NCBI GenBank assembly: GCA_943704415.1
Contig: CALSCO010000901.1
Location: 1-64,000, forward strand
Source of the DNA: Parvularia atlantis
Taxonomy: Eukaryota; Opisthokonta; Rotosphaerida
Length of the DNA stretch: 64,000 nucleotides
Direction: 5' to 3'
Part shown: in pieces, positions 20,001 through 29,885 of the stretch
How positions within the stretch are numbered: the first letter of the stretch is position 1
Layout: every line of letters begins with the position of its first letter
Translations under genes and position numbers: made by a program
The notes under the pieces: model-generated
Told to the model about the DNA's origin: nothing
The model's database searches: none
Seen by the model: the letters and a program-made list of their open reading frames with translations, nothing else

Positions 20001-22104
20001 TGGCCCCGCGCAGAGCAAGAAGGGCACCGCAACAATGCCCGTGAGCATCACCGTGCCCGCGCAGCGCCCCGGCGCCCCCGGCCTGCTCTCGCCGATCGGC
20101 GTCGGCAACGGCATGGTCCGCAGCGCCTCCGAGCCCGACAGGTGCTTGCCGCGTGGCGCACGTCCCCTTGGCTGACACACCATGCAGCGTGAGCATCGGG
20201 TCAACGAGCCAGTCTGGCGAGCGCACGCCGCTCGAGTCGCCGGTGCGGCAATGCAGCTTGCTGCTGCGATCTTGCACTGACGCGGCGGCAGAAACAGCGG
20301 CCGAGGCTCGAGGTGGGCGAGTCGCGCGAGCTCGGGTCGCGGCCGCTGGCGCACCTGCGCGTGATGCCGACTGTGCAGCGCACGCCCGAGGCACGCACAC
20401 AGCGAGCACGCGCGGTGGCGGCGCCTGACCCGCCGCGCACGCAGGAGCTCGCGTTCGCCCTGCCGACGCTGGCCGCGTGCAAGGGCTGGGTGATCGAGCG
20501 GCCGCTGCAAAACAACCCGCAGGACTACGTGCACCGCAAGGTGCGGCCAGCGCTGCGTTGCTGTGGGCGCGACGCGTGACGCGGGTGATGCGTAGTACGC
20601 GCTTGAGCCGTCCGAGGCGACGGGCAACCGCTGGTTCAAGGAGCACTTCAACGCGCACAAGGGTGCGCGCGGCCCAGCCGCGCAGCCCGCCTCGCTGACG
20701 CGCACCTCGGGACGGCGCAGATGCGCGCTTCTATGTCGGCCTGTCGAAGGAGCTCGGCCCGTTTGTGGTGTGCCTGCTGCTAGACGGCAAGCGCACCAAG
20801 ACGGCGCTGCCAGTGTACCGCGCGCTGCTGCGGACGCAGTTTGTGCGCTGCTTTCCGCGCGTGCACGCATGCGTCTGGCGGGCTGACGCACGCGCAGGGT
20901 GACGACCTCCTGACCTTCCCAGCCTCGCTCGTGCGCATGTCCAAGCTGCGCTCGCGGCCGACGACGCGCGACTTGCTCAAAGTGATCGACGCGCGCCTGG
21001 TCGACGCCGACGTGGCGTTGATCGACGTGCCCGAGAAGGACCTGGACAAGTGTGTGTTCCCCGCGCGAGCGCGTGGCGCTGATGGCGACGCAGGTTCATG
21101 GTCGAGATGGTCGGCATGGAGGAGAAGCAGTTTGTCAAGTCGTACAAGTTTGGCGTGCTCTACGTCAAGGAGGGTCAGATGAAGGAGGAAGACATGTTTG
21201 GTGAGCGTGCCCCGTGCGCCTCACACGCACGGGCAGCCGCACTCACGCGCAGCACAGGCAACGAGCACGGCTCACCCGCCTTTGACCGCTTCCTCGAGAC
21301 CATCGGCGACCGCATCAAGCTCTTCGAGTGGAAAAACTTCCGCGCGGGCCTCGACACGACGCGTGCGTGCTCGGGCGCGCGATTGCAGCTGCGCCACGAC
21401 GTGACACGCCGCACGCGCACGCAGGCAACACGACGGGGCTGGAGTCGATCTACACCAAGTTTGGCGACTACGAGGTCATGCTGCACGTGTCGACGCTTCT
21501 GCCCTACCGCAAGAACGACCACCAGCAGGTGCGTCCCGGCCCGCGCGCGCGGCGTGCAGCAAGACTGACCCAGCGTGCGGCAGCTCGAGCGCAAGCGCCA
21601 CATCGGCAACGACATCGGCGTGATCATCTACCGCGAGGGCGGCGCCCAGCCGTACCTGCCCAACACGATCGAGTCCGAGTTTAACCGTGCGCGGGCTGGC
21701 GGCCGCCACCGACCGCACATCGCCTTACGCGCAGATCCGTGTGCCAGACGTGCTCGCGGTAGTGGACGCGCACGGCAGCCCCACCAGCCCGGACGACGCC
21801 AGCGACCGCCTCACCGTGTCCGTGGCCACCAAGCACGACGTGCCGCCGTTTGGCCCGCCCGTGCCCGCCGGGCCCGTGTTCTCGCGCGACCAGCAGCTGC
21901 GCGACTTTTTATTGACGAAGCGTGCGTGCTGTTGGGCCGCATGCGCGCGCGCGCGCGTGCGCCTGACGCCCATCGGTCCCGCGCGCCCCAGTGATCAACG
22001 GCGAGAACGCGTGCTTCCAGGCGCCAACGTTCGCGAGCAAGATCCGGCGGACGCGCGTGGCCCTGTACAAGAACCTGTTTGACACGTACGCGAGCAAGCT
22101 GTGA
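17019..22104 (+). CDS. Rap-GAP domain GTPase-activating protein with long N-terminal region
   Basis: Switches off Rap-type small GTPases. Start at ATG 17019 ([20 protein letters not shown]), stop at 22102-22104 after FDTYASKL. The N-terminus ([54 protein letters not shown]) may be a ubiquitin-like or Ras-binding fold; this is a guess. A long Ser/Ala-rich middle includes a degenerate repeat of VEALPA-type units (18590-18780). The C-terminal third is a complete Rap-GAP domain: [56 protein letters not shown], then [16 protein letters not shown] with the catalytic Asn thumb of [26 protein letters not shown] and a final helix INGENACF follow. More than 15 short introns; exon borders in the middle part are not certain, and two adjacent genes cannot be fully excluded. 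Confidence 0.85.
18590..18780 (+). repeat. Degenerate coding repeat in the Rap-GAP gene
   Basis: Units of roughly 12 residues built on the pattern S-x-S-V-E-A-L-P-A: [52 protein letters not shown]. Repeats are visible at the DNA level too (recurring GAGGCGCTGCCAGC). Probably a disordered linker. Confidence 0.7.
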
Positions 22105-22190
22105 GCTCGCCGGTCGCCCCCAGGGAGGGACGATCTTTGTTGGTTTCGCTGGCAAACGGCAAGCATCAAGTGCGCAAAACGACCGGCTGC

Positions 22191-23830
22191 TCACGTCCCT
22201 CCCTCCGCCTTGACCACCGGCACGAGCTGGATGCGCCGCTTTGCTGCGGGCGGGGCCGGTGCGGCTGCGGGTGCTGCGGGTGCTGCGGGTGCCGCAGCCT
22301 CGCCGTCGCCGTCGGCAAGCGGCCGCTTTGCCGGTGCGGTGGTGCCAAACGGGCGCAGGGCGGCGAGGGCCGCGTCAGTGCCATTGTACGGATGGCCGAG
22401 CTCGCCGGGGTCGAAGCGCACGAGCGAGCAGTAGCCGTCGCGTGAGGCGACGATCAACCACGTGCCGTCGGGCGCCCTGCGCCGCGAGCGTGAGACTCTG
22501 CTGCGCGGCCCGTCGCGCGCACCAGGCCACGTCGGTGATTGACGAGTAGTGCATGTTGGCGACGAGGGCGAGGGGCTCGGGCTGCTGCGTGTCGTACAGC
22601 AGCACCGTGTCCTGCGTCGCGACGGCGAAGAGCATCCGGTACGGCAGGCTGAGCAGCGTCGCGGTTTCGCCGGCCTGGGGCGTCGTGCGCAGCGCGTAGA
22701 GCACGGGGCTAAAGCGCACGGCGACGGCGGGTTTGCGATGGCCCGGCAGGTGGTACAGCGGTCTGGGCGCGCGCGATAGGAATGAGCGCACGTCGCCGAT
22801 GCGTGGACGGCAGCACCTGCTCAGCTGCGTGAGCGCAAAGACGTAAACGGTGTGCTGCCCCGCGCGCGTCTGGCCGGCGGGCACCACGAGCAGGCTGCCG
22901 TCGGGCGAGAACGCGAGGCGGCGGAAGAACGACGCCAGGCTCTCGTCCTGGAACAGCAGCGCATCGTCTGCCGCTGCTGGTGCCGCGGCGTCGCTAGGCG
23001 CGGGCAGGGCCGCACGGTGCAGCTTGGCGTGCAGCGTCACGCCGAGCGCCTTGCCGGCCCACTCGGTGCGGTAGACGCGGCAGGACCTGCGGGCTGCGGT
23101 GAGCGCGGCGGGCGCGCCCGCGGTAGAAGCGAACCGGTCGGAGCTCTGCGACGCAAGCAGGCGCCCGCGCGGGTCCCACGCCACGCCCTGGACGTAGTGC
23201 GCGTGGTCGTTGAGCGTGTGCACGCACGTGCCTGCGCGGCCTCGCGTGAGCCCGATGCTCTTTGCGCGTTCACGTGCCGGGGCGCACCCTTCGCGACGTC
23301 AAACACGCGCAGCGTGTGGTCGATCGACGCGGCCGCGACGAACGCGCCTTCGGGCGACCACGCGACGTCGTAGATGTCGCTCCCGGCCGCGCCGCCTCTG
23401 TCCGCGCCGCGCACGCCGCATCGGCGCGCGATCGCTCCCGAGCAGCGTCGATTGCGCACCGCAGCGTCTGCGCCACGCCCCACGTCTCCCTGCCCTCGTC
23501 GTCTTCTCCGAGCGCGGCGCGGCGCGGCTCGGTGCTGATCAGGCGCCAGAGCAGCACGAGACCGTCGTCGCCGGCCGACGCCAGGCGTTGCCCGTCGGGC
23601 GAGAAGCGCACGGCGTTGACGGGCGCCTGGTGCCGGTTGAGCGTCGCGAGGAAGTCGAGCTGCGGCGGCGCATCGGGCGCGGGCGGCGTGTCCGGCGCGG
23701 GCCCCGCCAGGCGCCACAGCCGCACGTTGCTGTCGCTGCCGGCCGTGGCCAGGCGCCCGGTCGCGTCGATGTCGGCCGCGTGCACGGGGCTCTTGTCGTG
23801 CCAGAGCACCTCGAGCAGCTGCGCGCGCAT
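22191..23830 (-). CDS. CAC2: Chromatin assembly factor 1 subunit p60 (CAF-1 B / Cac2)
   Basis: WD40 subunit of the H3-H4 chaperone that deposits histones behind replication forks. It starts at ATG 23830 ([20 protein letters not shown]) and reads [123 protein letters not shown] and [19 protein letters not shown]. It continues [30 protein letters not shown] and [20 protein letters not shown]. The order, including the DSLxxFFRRLxFSPDGxLL and KPxVAVRFxPxxYxLR blocks, is that of CAF-1 p60. The C-terminus is an Ala/Pro tail ending KAEGGT, stop at 22191-22193. About five introns. It lies 135 bases downstream of the H2A gene on the same strand. Confidence 0.92.
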
Positions 23831-23964
23831 CGCTCGCGGTCGGGCAGAAAAGTGTGGCATTGGCGCAGGACGCAAAGGAACACAACCGCGAGGCGCGAGG
23901 CGGGGGGCGACAACGAGGCCTCCCTTTCCCTCTTTTCGCCTCAGTCGCCGGCAGCCGGCGCGTC

Positions 23965-24606
23965 TCACTCGGCCGAGGCAGCCGCCGCCGCGGCCGCGCC
24001 GCCAGACGACTTCTTCATCGCGCCGGTCTTCTTGGGCAGGAGGACCTGAGGCGCGCAAGGGCATCAGCGCGGCTGACGGTCGCGCGCAGAGGGGGGGGGG
24101 GGGGGGGGGGGGCCGGCGCACCTGGTGGATGTTGGGCAGGACACCGCCCTGGGAGATGGTGACGTGCGCGAGCAGCTTGTTGAGCTCCTCGTCGTTGCGG
24201 ATGGCCAGCTGGAGGTGGCGCGGGATGATGCGCGTCTTCTTGTTGTCGCGCGCGGCGTTACCGGCCAGCTCGAGGATCTCGGCCGTGAGGTACTCGAGTA
24301 CGGCGGCGAGGTAGACGGGCGCGCCCGAGCCGATGCGCGTGGCGTAGTTGCCCTTGCGCAGGTGGCGGTGGAAGCGCGAGACGGGGAACTGCAGGCCGGC
24401 CTTGGCCGAGCGGCTCGTCGTCTGCGCGGCCGGGTCAGCACGCGCGCGCCGCGGCGGGTCTCTCGCTTCAGGCGCGCCTTGCCCGACGCCGTGCGCTTCT
24501 TGGTCGGGTCGAGGCCGGCCTCGCGTGTCAGCCGCGCGCCCTCCTTGGCCGTGTCCATCATCGTGCGGTTGCGCGCCAGCTTTGACGGGGTGCCCTTGGC
24601 CGACAT
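23965..24606 (-). CDS. Histone H2A with an extended N-terminal tail
   Basis: The histone fold is canonical: [100 protein letters not shown]. After an intron with a long C run the end is [16 protein letters not shown] plus an Ala-rich tail (ASAE). There is no SQ(E/D) phospho motif, so it is not H2A.X, and its docking region is not H2A.Z. The start ATG at 24606 opens a 43-residue tail ([20 protein letters not shown], then [23 protein letters not shown]) about twice the usual length. To join it in frame I need a GC-AG intron at 24422-24477 (56 nt, AAG|GCGCGC ... CTGACC ... GCAG). A shorter tail from another start is the alternative. Confidence 0.88.
24091..24112. repeat. G22 homopolymer inside the H2A intron
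   Basis: Run of 22 G on the plus strand (C on the coding strand), directly downstream of the intron donor GTGCGCCGG. Such runs are prone to length change and to assembly error. Confidence 0.95.
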
Positions 24607-24799
24607 GGCTGGCTGGCTGCTGACCGGGTGGTGGTGGTCGCGTGTGCCTGCGGGCGAGTGGCGCGGGCGTCAGTTGAAGCCCGTTTGGCGCGCGCGCGCG
24701 AAAAGCGGTTAGTTGCCGCCACATCCGTCTGCGCCCTGCAGAGCCCCGCGCGTGATGGTGGCGGGATGCGCTCACATCCCGCGGCGCGCGCGCAGAAGG
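24607..24799. promoter_or_regulatory. Shared upstream region of H2A and FAM32A genes
   Basis: 193 bases between two divergent start codons. It contains no readable gene, so it must hold both promoters and 5' UTRs. No clear TATA box was seen. Confidence 0.5.
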
Positions 24800-25088
24800 A
24801 TGGCCGACAAGGCCGTGTACGGCTCGGTCGTGCGCGGCGGGCTCAAGCTCAAGGGCGCGGCGGGGCCGGCGGCGGCGGGCAAGAAGGCCGCGCCGGCCGT
24901 GCCGGTCGTGCCGTGCGTCCTCGGCATCGCGCGCGCACGCGTGAGACCGATCGCGCGGCGCAGGCCCGAGAAGGTCCGCGAGGCGCTCGACAGCGGCGGC
25001 GCGGCGCCCGGGCTGCCCGTGCCGATCAAGAAGATTGTCGACAAGACGCCGGCCGAGCTCGCGTACGAGGAGATGATGCGCAAGCGGG

Positions 25089-25120
<32 letters not shown>

Positions 25121-25336
25121 AGATGCAAAACGACGCTCACCGTCTGCGCGCGCGTGCAGCAAGAGAAGCGCGTGGAGAAGATCGCGGCCAAGTCGCACAA
25201 GCAGAAGGTGGAGGAGTACAACGCGTACCTGGACAAGCTATCGGAGCATCACGACATCCCGCGCGTGCGTCACCCCGCCGCTCGCGCCCGCGCGCCGTCT
25301 CACACCACCGCGACGCCGCAGGTCGGCCCCGGATAA
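24800..25336 (+). CDS. FAM32A-like protein
   Basis: Homologue of a small nuclear protein that in human is an exon ligation factor of the C* spliceosome. Start at ATG 24800 ([20 protein letters not shown]). The family signature GxLKLKG is at the start, and the C-terminal block [56 protein letters not shown] matches human RTPAQAAFEKMQEKR, ILKKASKTHKQRVEDFNRHL and LTEHYDIPKV. Four exons with three introns; the last exon is only GTC GGC CCC GGA TAA (25322-25336). Its middle linker is shorter in lysine than in animals. It is divergent from H2A. Confidence 0.88.
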
Positions 25337-25400
25337 CGCGAGCGCGCGCGTCACCTGTGTGCTCAGCAAATGGGGCCAAAAGAAAACAGCAGCACACGCC

Positions 25401-26435
25401 TCACTCGTACGGCCCGTTGAACTGCTCGGCCGCGACGATGCGCCCGTCGCGCACGCGGAAGAGCGTGAAGGCGCCCAGGACGTTGCGCGGGACGCGGTCG
25501 GTCACGTGGCCCTTGAGGCAGTCGGTCTCCCACTGCCCAAAGCCCTCGAAGCCGGCCTCGTCGAACGCCGTGCCCTCGAAGAAGCGGTGGAGGTGGCCCG
25601 CGATCACGCCGCGGTACCGGTCGAGCGGCATGGACGCGCGCAGGACCTCCTGGATGCGCGCCTTCTCGTTGCGGTCAAAGCCGTAGATGCGGTCGGGCGC
25701 GTAGAACTGGAGGCGGTACGGGTGGTGCTGCAAGAAGACGATCTCGGTCACGTTGCGCGCGTACAGCTGCGGCAGCGTCCTCGCGAGCCAGTCGAGCGTC
25801 CCGCCGGGAAAGTCGTGCAGGTCCGCCCACGGGCCCACACCGCGGTCGACGTACTCTGGCCGGTACGGCGAGCGCCGCGTGTTCCAGTCGAGTCCGACGA
25901 GGGCCAGGCCGGCGCCGTCGGTCTGGACGACAAAGTTCTGGAAGCGGCTGGTGATGTTGTACTGCGGGTTGAACGTGGGCGGGGCCTTGGCCGTGACCTC
26001 GACGCCCGGGCCGACCTCACCCGCAAACTTGTCGTCAAACGTCTGCTCGAACGTGAGGTCGCCGGCGGGCGAGTCGGTCGTGTTGTAGTCGGTGTACTCC
26101 CACACGTCGTGGTTGCCGAGCACGGGCAGGTACGGCACGTCGAGCAGGTCGAGCACGTCGCGGCACGTGCGATACTCCTGCAGCTCGGCGCTGTCGGTGA
26201 GGTCGCCGGTGATGAACGCGAAGCGGACGCGCTCGGGCCCGGCGAGCTCGTTGATCTTGGCGATGCCGGCCTTGGCGTGCGCGTTCGAGTAGCGCTCCGA
26301 GCCGTCGTACGCGGGCATGCCCTCGCCAATGTGCACGTCCGACAGCACCACGAACGAGTAGTCAAACTCCTGCGCGCGCGCCGCGGCGGCCGCGAGTGCC
26401 GCGACGAGCAGCAGTAGTACGGTGGCACGTGCCAT
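25401..26435 (-). CDS. Secreted calcineurin-like metallophosphoesterase, intronless
   Basis: One uninterrupted frame of 344 residues, start ATG 26435. The N-terminus MARATVLLLLVAALAAAAAR then AQ is a signal peptide. Metal-binding motifs are YSFVVLSDVHIGEG (D-x-H), FAFITGDLTD (GD), LPVLGNHDVWEYTDYN (GNHD), IVFLQHHPYRLQ and GVIAGHLHRFFEG (GHxH). NDT/NNT-type sequons (YNTTDS, YNITSR, NVTEI) suggest glycosylation. The lack of any intron sets it apart from nearly all other genes here. The C-terminal half (VNRVPRNVLGAFTLFRVRDG-like) resembles extracellular phosphoesterases of bacteria and protists. The substrate is unknown. Confidence 0.85.
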   Translation of the reverse strand: MARATVLLLLVAALAAAAARAQEFDYSFVVLSDVHIGEGMPAYDGSERYSNAHAKAGIAKINELAGPERVRFAFITGDLTDSAELQEYRTCRDVLDLLDVPYLPVLGNHDVWEYTDYNTTDSPAGDLTFEQTFDDKFAGEVGPGVEVTAKAPPTFNPQYNITSRFQNFVVQTDGAGLALVGLDWNTRRSPYRPEYVDRGVGPWADLHDFPGGTLDWLARTLPQLYARNVTEIVFLQHHPYRLQFYAPDRIYGFDRNEKARIQEVLRASMPLDRYRGVIAGHLHRFFEGTAFDEAGFEGFGQWETDCLKGHVTDRVPRNVLGAFTLFRVRDGRIVAAEQFNGPYE

Positions 26436-26473
26436 CACCAAGTGGACGCCATTATTGAACGCGCCTGCGAACT

Positions 26474-26990
26474 TTGCGACGCTCGTGTACGACGCTCGTG
26501 TACATCGGCTTCGCCAATCCTGCCGGCGCGTTCTACGCGAGCAGCCGCGACCTGGCCGCGCTCGTGATGGAGCTGCTGTGCTTCGGGCCGGCGCCGGCGT
26601 CCGGTGCGACACGCTCCGGCGCATGCTCCAGTCGACCGCGTTCGTGTCGGTGTCAGGCTTGGAGCTGCTCTACCTCTCGGGCTACTTCGTGTGGCTCAAG
26701 GCGCCGCGGGCACAATTGAGGGATACTCGTCCATCATCGCCGTCGTGCCCGAGCTGCAGCTGGGCGTGACGATCGCCTTCACCGGCGGCGCGGACATGAT
26801 CGGCCTGCGCAGCTGCTCCAGTCGTCAGGCCTGGAGGAGATCCAGCCGGGCCCCACCCCCGTCGCCTGAGCCGGCGCTGTACTACGGCGACTACGGCGAC
26901 CCAGAGCTCGGTACGGCCCGCATCTGCGAGAGCGCGAGGTCCAACGGCGTGCTGCAGGTCAACGGCGCCCCGCTGAGCTGCCCACGGGCT
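26474..26990 (+). pseudogene. Fragment of a serine beta-lactamase-like (class C / S12) hydrolase
   Basis: Pieces of the C-terminal half of a beta-lactamase-related hydrolase are spread over more than one frame: GFANPAGAFYASSRDLAALV (the NPAGGLYSTxxDLAxF block), then LSGYFVWLKA, then GTIEGYSSIIAVVPELQLGV followed by TIAFTGGADM (the GxxPGYSSxxAVxPELxLGV block), then [17 protein letters not shown]. The N-terminal half with the catalytic SxxK and YxN motifs is absent upstream, where the phosphoesterase gene begins on the other strand. Joining the blocks needs a frame change between FVWLKA and GTIEG near 26700; one GTGCGA...CAG stretch (26604-26656) might be an old intron. A decayed or truncated gene is the simplest reading. 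Confidence 0.65.
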
Positions 26991-27078
26991 GTACGCCTTG
27001 TCGTTTGCATGTCTTTACGCGAGCAAAAGCAAAGAAAGCACAAGGGGGAAACACCGCGCGTGTGCGCGCGCGCCCCGC

Positions 27079-27241
27079 TCAGAACTGCTGCAGCGTGCGC
27101 TTGATGATGTCGAGGCACTCGAGCATCTGCGCCTCGGTCAAGACCAGCGGCGGCGCGAAGCGGATCGTCTCGTTGTGCGTGGGCTTGGCGAGCAGGCCGT
27201 TGTCGCGCAGCGCGAGGCACACGTCCCAGGCTGCGCGTGGG

Positions 27242-27292
<51 letters not shown>

Positions 27293-28768
27293 CGGGGCGC
27301 GCCAAGGCGGGCAAACGGCGCACCGGTCTTGCCGCCGCGCGGCGCGATGACGATCGCGTCCAGCAGGCCACGCCCGCGCACGAGCTTGAGCATGTCGTGC
27401 TTGAAGCCCGATAGCTCGGCGCGCAGCAGCTGGCCCAGCTTCTCGGCATTCTCGGGCAGGCGCTCCTCGACGAGCACTGCACGGCGGGCGCAGTTTGAGC
27501 ACCAGGCGCGCGGGCGCGGGCGCACGCGGCGCACCCTCGAGCGCGGCCATGGCCACACGGCAGCCGAGCGGGTTGCCACCAAAGGTTGAGCCGTGCTGGC
27601 CGGGCTTGAGCGTGAGCATGACCTGACGCGCGAACGCGCATGGCCGTGAGCAGGCACGGCCAGCGGGTCGCACGCGCGCACGCGCACCTCGTCGCGCGTG
27701 AGCACAGCCGAGACGGGGTACACGCCGCCCGAGAGCGCCTTGCCGAGGACGACGATGTCGGGCTTGATGTCGTCGTGGTCGCTGGCCAGCTGCGTGCGTG
27801 CGTGCGCGCGGGTGAGCGGTGCACACACACAAGCGCGCGACGGAGGGGGTGGCGCACCAGCTTGCCCGTGCGGCCAAGGCCGGTCTGGACCTCGTCGGCG
27901 ATGAGCAGCGCGTTGTGCTTGCGGCAGAGCTCCTGCGCCTTGCGCATGTAGCCCGTCTGCGGCACAATCACGCCGGCCTCGCCCTGGATCGGCTCGACCA
28001 TGAACGCGCACACGTTCGGGTCCTTGAGCGCCTGCTCTGTGGTTCGGCACGCGGGGTCAGGGCGGGCGTGTCGGGCGGTGGCAGGCCGAGGGGATGCGCA
28101 CCGAGCGCGGGCAGGTCGTCGTAGTTGATGATCTCAAAGCCCGGCATGAGCGGGCCAAAGTTGTTGAAGCTGTTGGCGTCGGTCGAAGACGAGATGGCCG
28201 ACATGGTGCGGCCCCAGAAGTTGTTGCGGGCGAAGAGCACCTTGGCCTGGTTCTTGGGGATGCCCTTGACCTCGTAGCCCCACTTGCGCGCGAGCTTAAC
28301 GGCGGTCTCGCCGCCCTCGACGCCCGTGTTCATCGGCAGGACGCGGTCGTAGCCGAAGAGCCGGCACACGGCGCGCTCAAACTCGCCCAGGACGTTGTTG
28401 TGGAACGCGCGCGAGGTCAGGGTGAGGGTCTGAGCCTGCTGGATCAGCGCGCCGACGATTTTGGGATGGCAGTGGCCCTGGTTGACGGCCGAGTACGCGC
28501 TCAGGAAGTCGTAGTAGCACTTGCCGCCCACGTCCCACACGAACGGGCCCTCGCCGCGCGCGAGCACGACCGGCAGCGGGTGGTAGTTGAACGCGCCATA
28601 GCGCTGCTCGAGCGCCAGGTACTCATCCGCGCTCGGCTGGCGCGGCTTGGCGGGCGCGGGCGGGGCGACGGCGGCGGCGACGGCCGTGGCGAGCGGGCGC
28701 GCGGGGGCGGCGGCGCGCGTCACGGCGGCCTGGCGGGCGGGGGCGAGGCGAGAGAGGCGGAAGGCCAT
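27079..28768 (-). CDS. Ornithine aminotransferase, probably mitochondrial
   Basis: PLP enzyme that turns ornithine and 2-oxoglutarate into glutamate semialdehyde and glutamate. Start at ATG 28768. Conserved parts: [120 protein letters not shown], and [20 protein letters not shown] with the PLP lysine in LGKALSGG. They continue [40 protein letters not shown] and [17 protein letters not shown]. The first 36 residues ([36 protein letters not shown]) have Arg but no acidic residue, like a mitochondrial presequence; the yeast enzyme lacks one. About six introns, one holding a GT repeat. It is divergent from PSF3; the start codons are 98 bases apart. Confidence 0.95.
27244..27291. repeat. (GT)n microsatellite in an ornithine aminotransferase intron
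   Basis: About 24 GT units on the plus strand (AC on the coding strand) within the last intron of the gene. Confidence 0.95.
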
Positions 28769-28866
28769 GACGCGGTCATGCACTGCGGGGGGTTCTGACG
28801 CGTGGGAAAGTTCCGCACCTTGACGTCTTCCCAGCATGGCTGACAGCGACTTTCGAAACTGTCATC

Positions 28867-29696
28867 ATGGACGACCTGTCACCGTACTGGTCGCTGGACG
28901 CGCTGCTCGCGGACCAGCAGGTGGCTCGGCCGGGCGCTGGCGGCACAAAGGCTGAGACGCGCGTGCGCGCACGCCCCGATCGGCACCAGAAAGTGCCATG
29001 CCTGTTCCCCACAGGACACAACGACGCCGGGCACCTGCTCACGGGCGACGATGAGGCGGCGCAGGTCGCGCCCGGCGCGCGCATCGAGCTGCCGCTGTGG
29101 ATGGCGCGCGAGCTGGCAACACGGTGCGGGCGCGCGCGCGCGCGCACGTGCATCGTAGCTCACGTGGCGTGCAGATCATTCGTCGCGCTCGAGACGCCCA
29201 AGGTGTTTGGCGAGCGTGTGCGCCAGAGCCTCATCGCCGACGCGCGTGTCGTCAACCTGCAACACGTCTCGCCTTTATTCTACCAGTTTGGCGAGCGGCT
29301 GTACCAGCTGTGCGTACTGCCGGCGCACCACCTGCAGCCAACGCGCAGCACGCACCGTGCACCGCGCCACCGCGCAGCAAACCCGACGAGCGCCTGATGG
29401 AGATGCTCCGCGACGCCTTCACGCTCCGCCTCGAGCTCGTCGTCGACCTCGCGCGCAACTCGTACAACCAGGACATGTCGTCCGTGACGCAGCGCCTCGA
29501 CAGCACCGAGATGGAGCGTGCGTGTCGCGGCTGGCTGGCACCGTACGAAGGCTCACGGCCCCCCCTGCGCGCAGTCTTCGCGCTCGGCAAGGAGGCCGCG
29601 GCCGCATTCCAGCGCTGGAAAGACCGGCGCGCGCACACGATCCGCGCGTCGGACGCGGCCGTGGGCACGCGGCGCAAGCGCAGCCTCACGGGGTGA
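28867..29696 (+). CDS. PSF3: GINS complex subunit Psf3
   Basis: Part of the CMG replicative helicase. Start ATG 28867 (MDDLSPYWSLDALLADQQ), then after an intron KVPCLFPTGHNDAGHLLTGD, VAPGARIELPLWMARELATR (the KLELPLW block of Psf3), FVALETPKVFGERVRQSLIA, DARVVNLQHVSPLFYQFGER and LMEMLRDAFTLRLELVVDLA. It ends RNSYNQDMSSVTQRLDSTEM, FALGKEAAAAFQRWKDRRAH and RKRSLTG. Order and length (about 200 residues) match Psf3 from yeast and animals, including ExLF..G.....F..W near the end. Five short introns. Confidence 0.9.
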
Positions 29697-29797
29697 CCCG
29701 CTCACGTGTACAGACGAAAAGACTACGCCCCGATGTGCGTGCCCGTGCCCAGCAGGCGCTCGTGGTCGCGCAGGCTCATGTGCTGGCGCGCGTGGGG

Positions 29798-29857
29798 CTG
29801 ATGCGCGTCCGTGTTGCGCTCCTCCTCCTGATGCGCGTCCGTGTTGCGCTCCTCCTC
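29798..29857 (+). repeat. Two perfect 30-bp tandem copies upstream of the CUE gene
   Basis: The unit (CTGATGCGCGTCCGTGTTGC plus ten more bases) occurs at 29798-29827 and 29828-29857, just before a possible acceptor (CGGCAG) and 28 bases before the start codon of the CUE protein. Each copy carries an ATG that is out of frame with the gene. Confidence 0.9.
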
Positions 29858-29885
29858 CTCGGCAGTGACGTTCGAGCCTCGAAAC

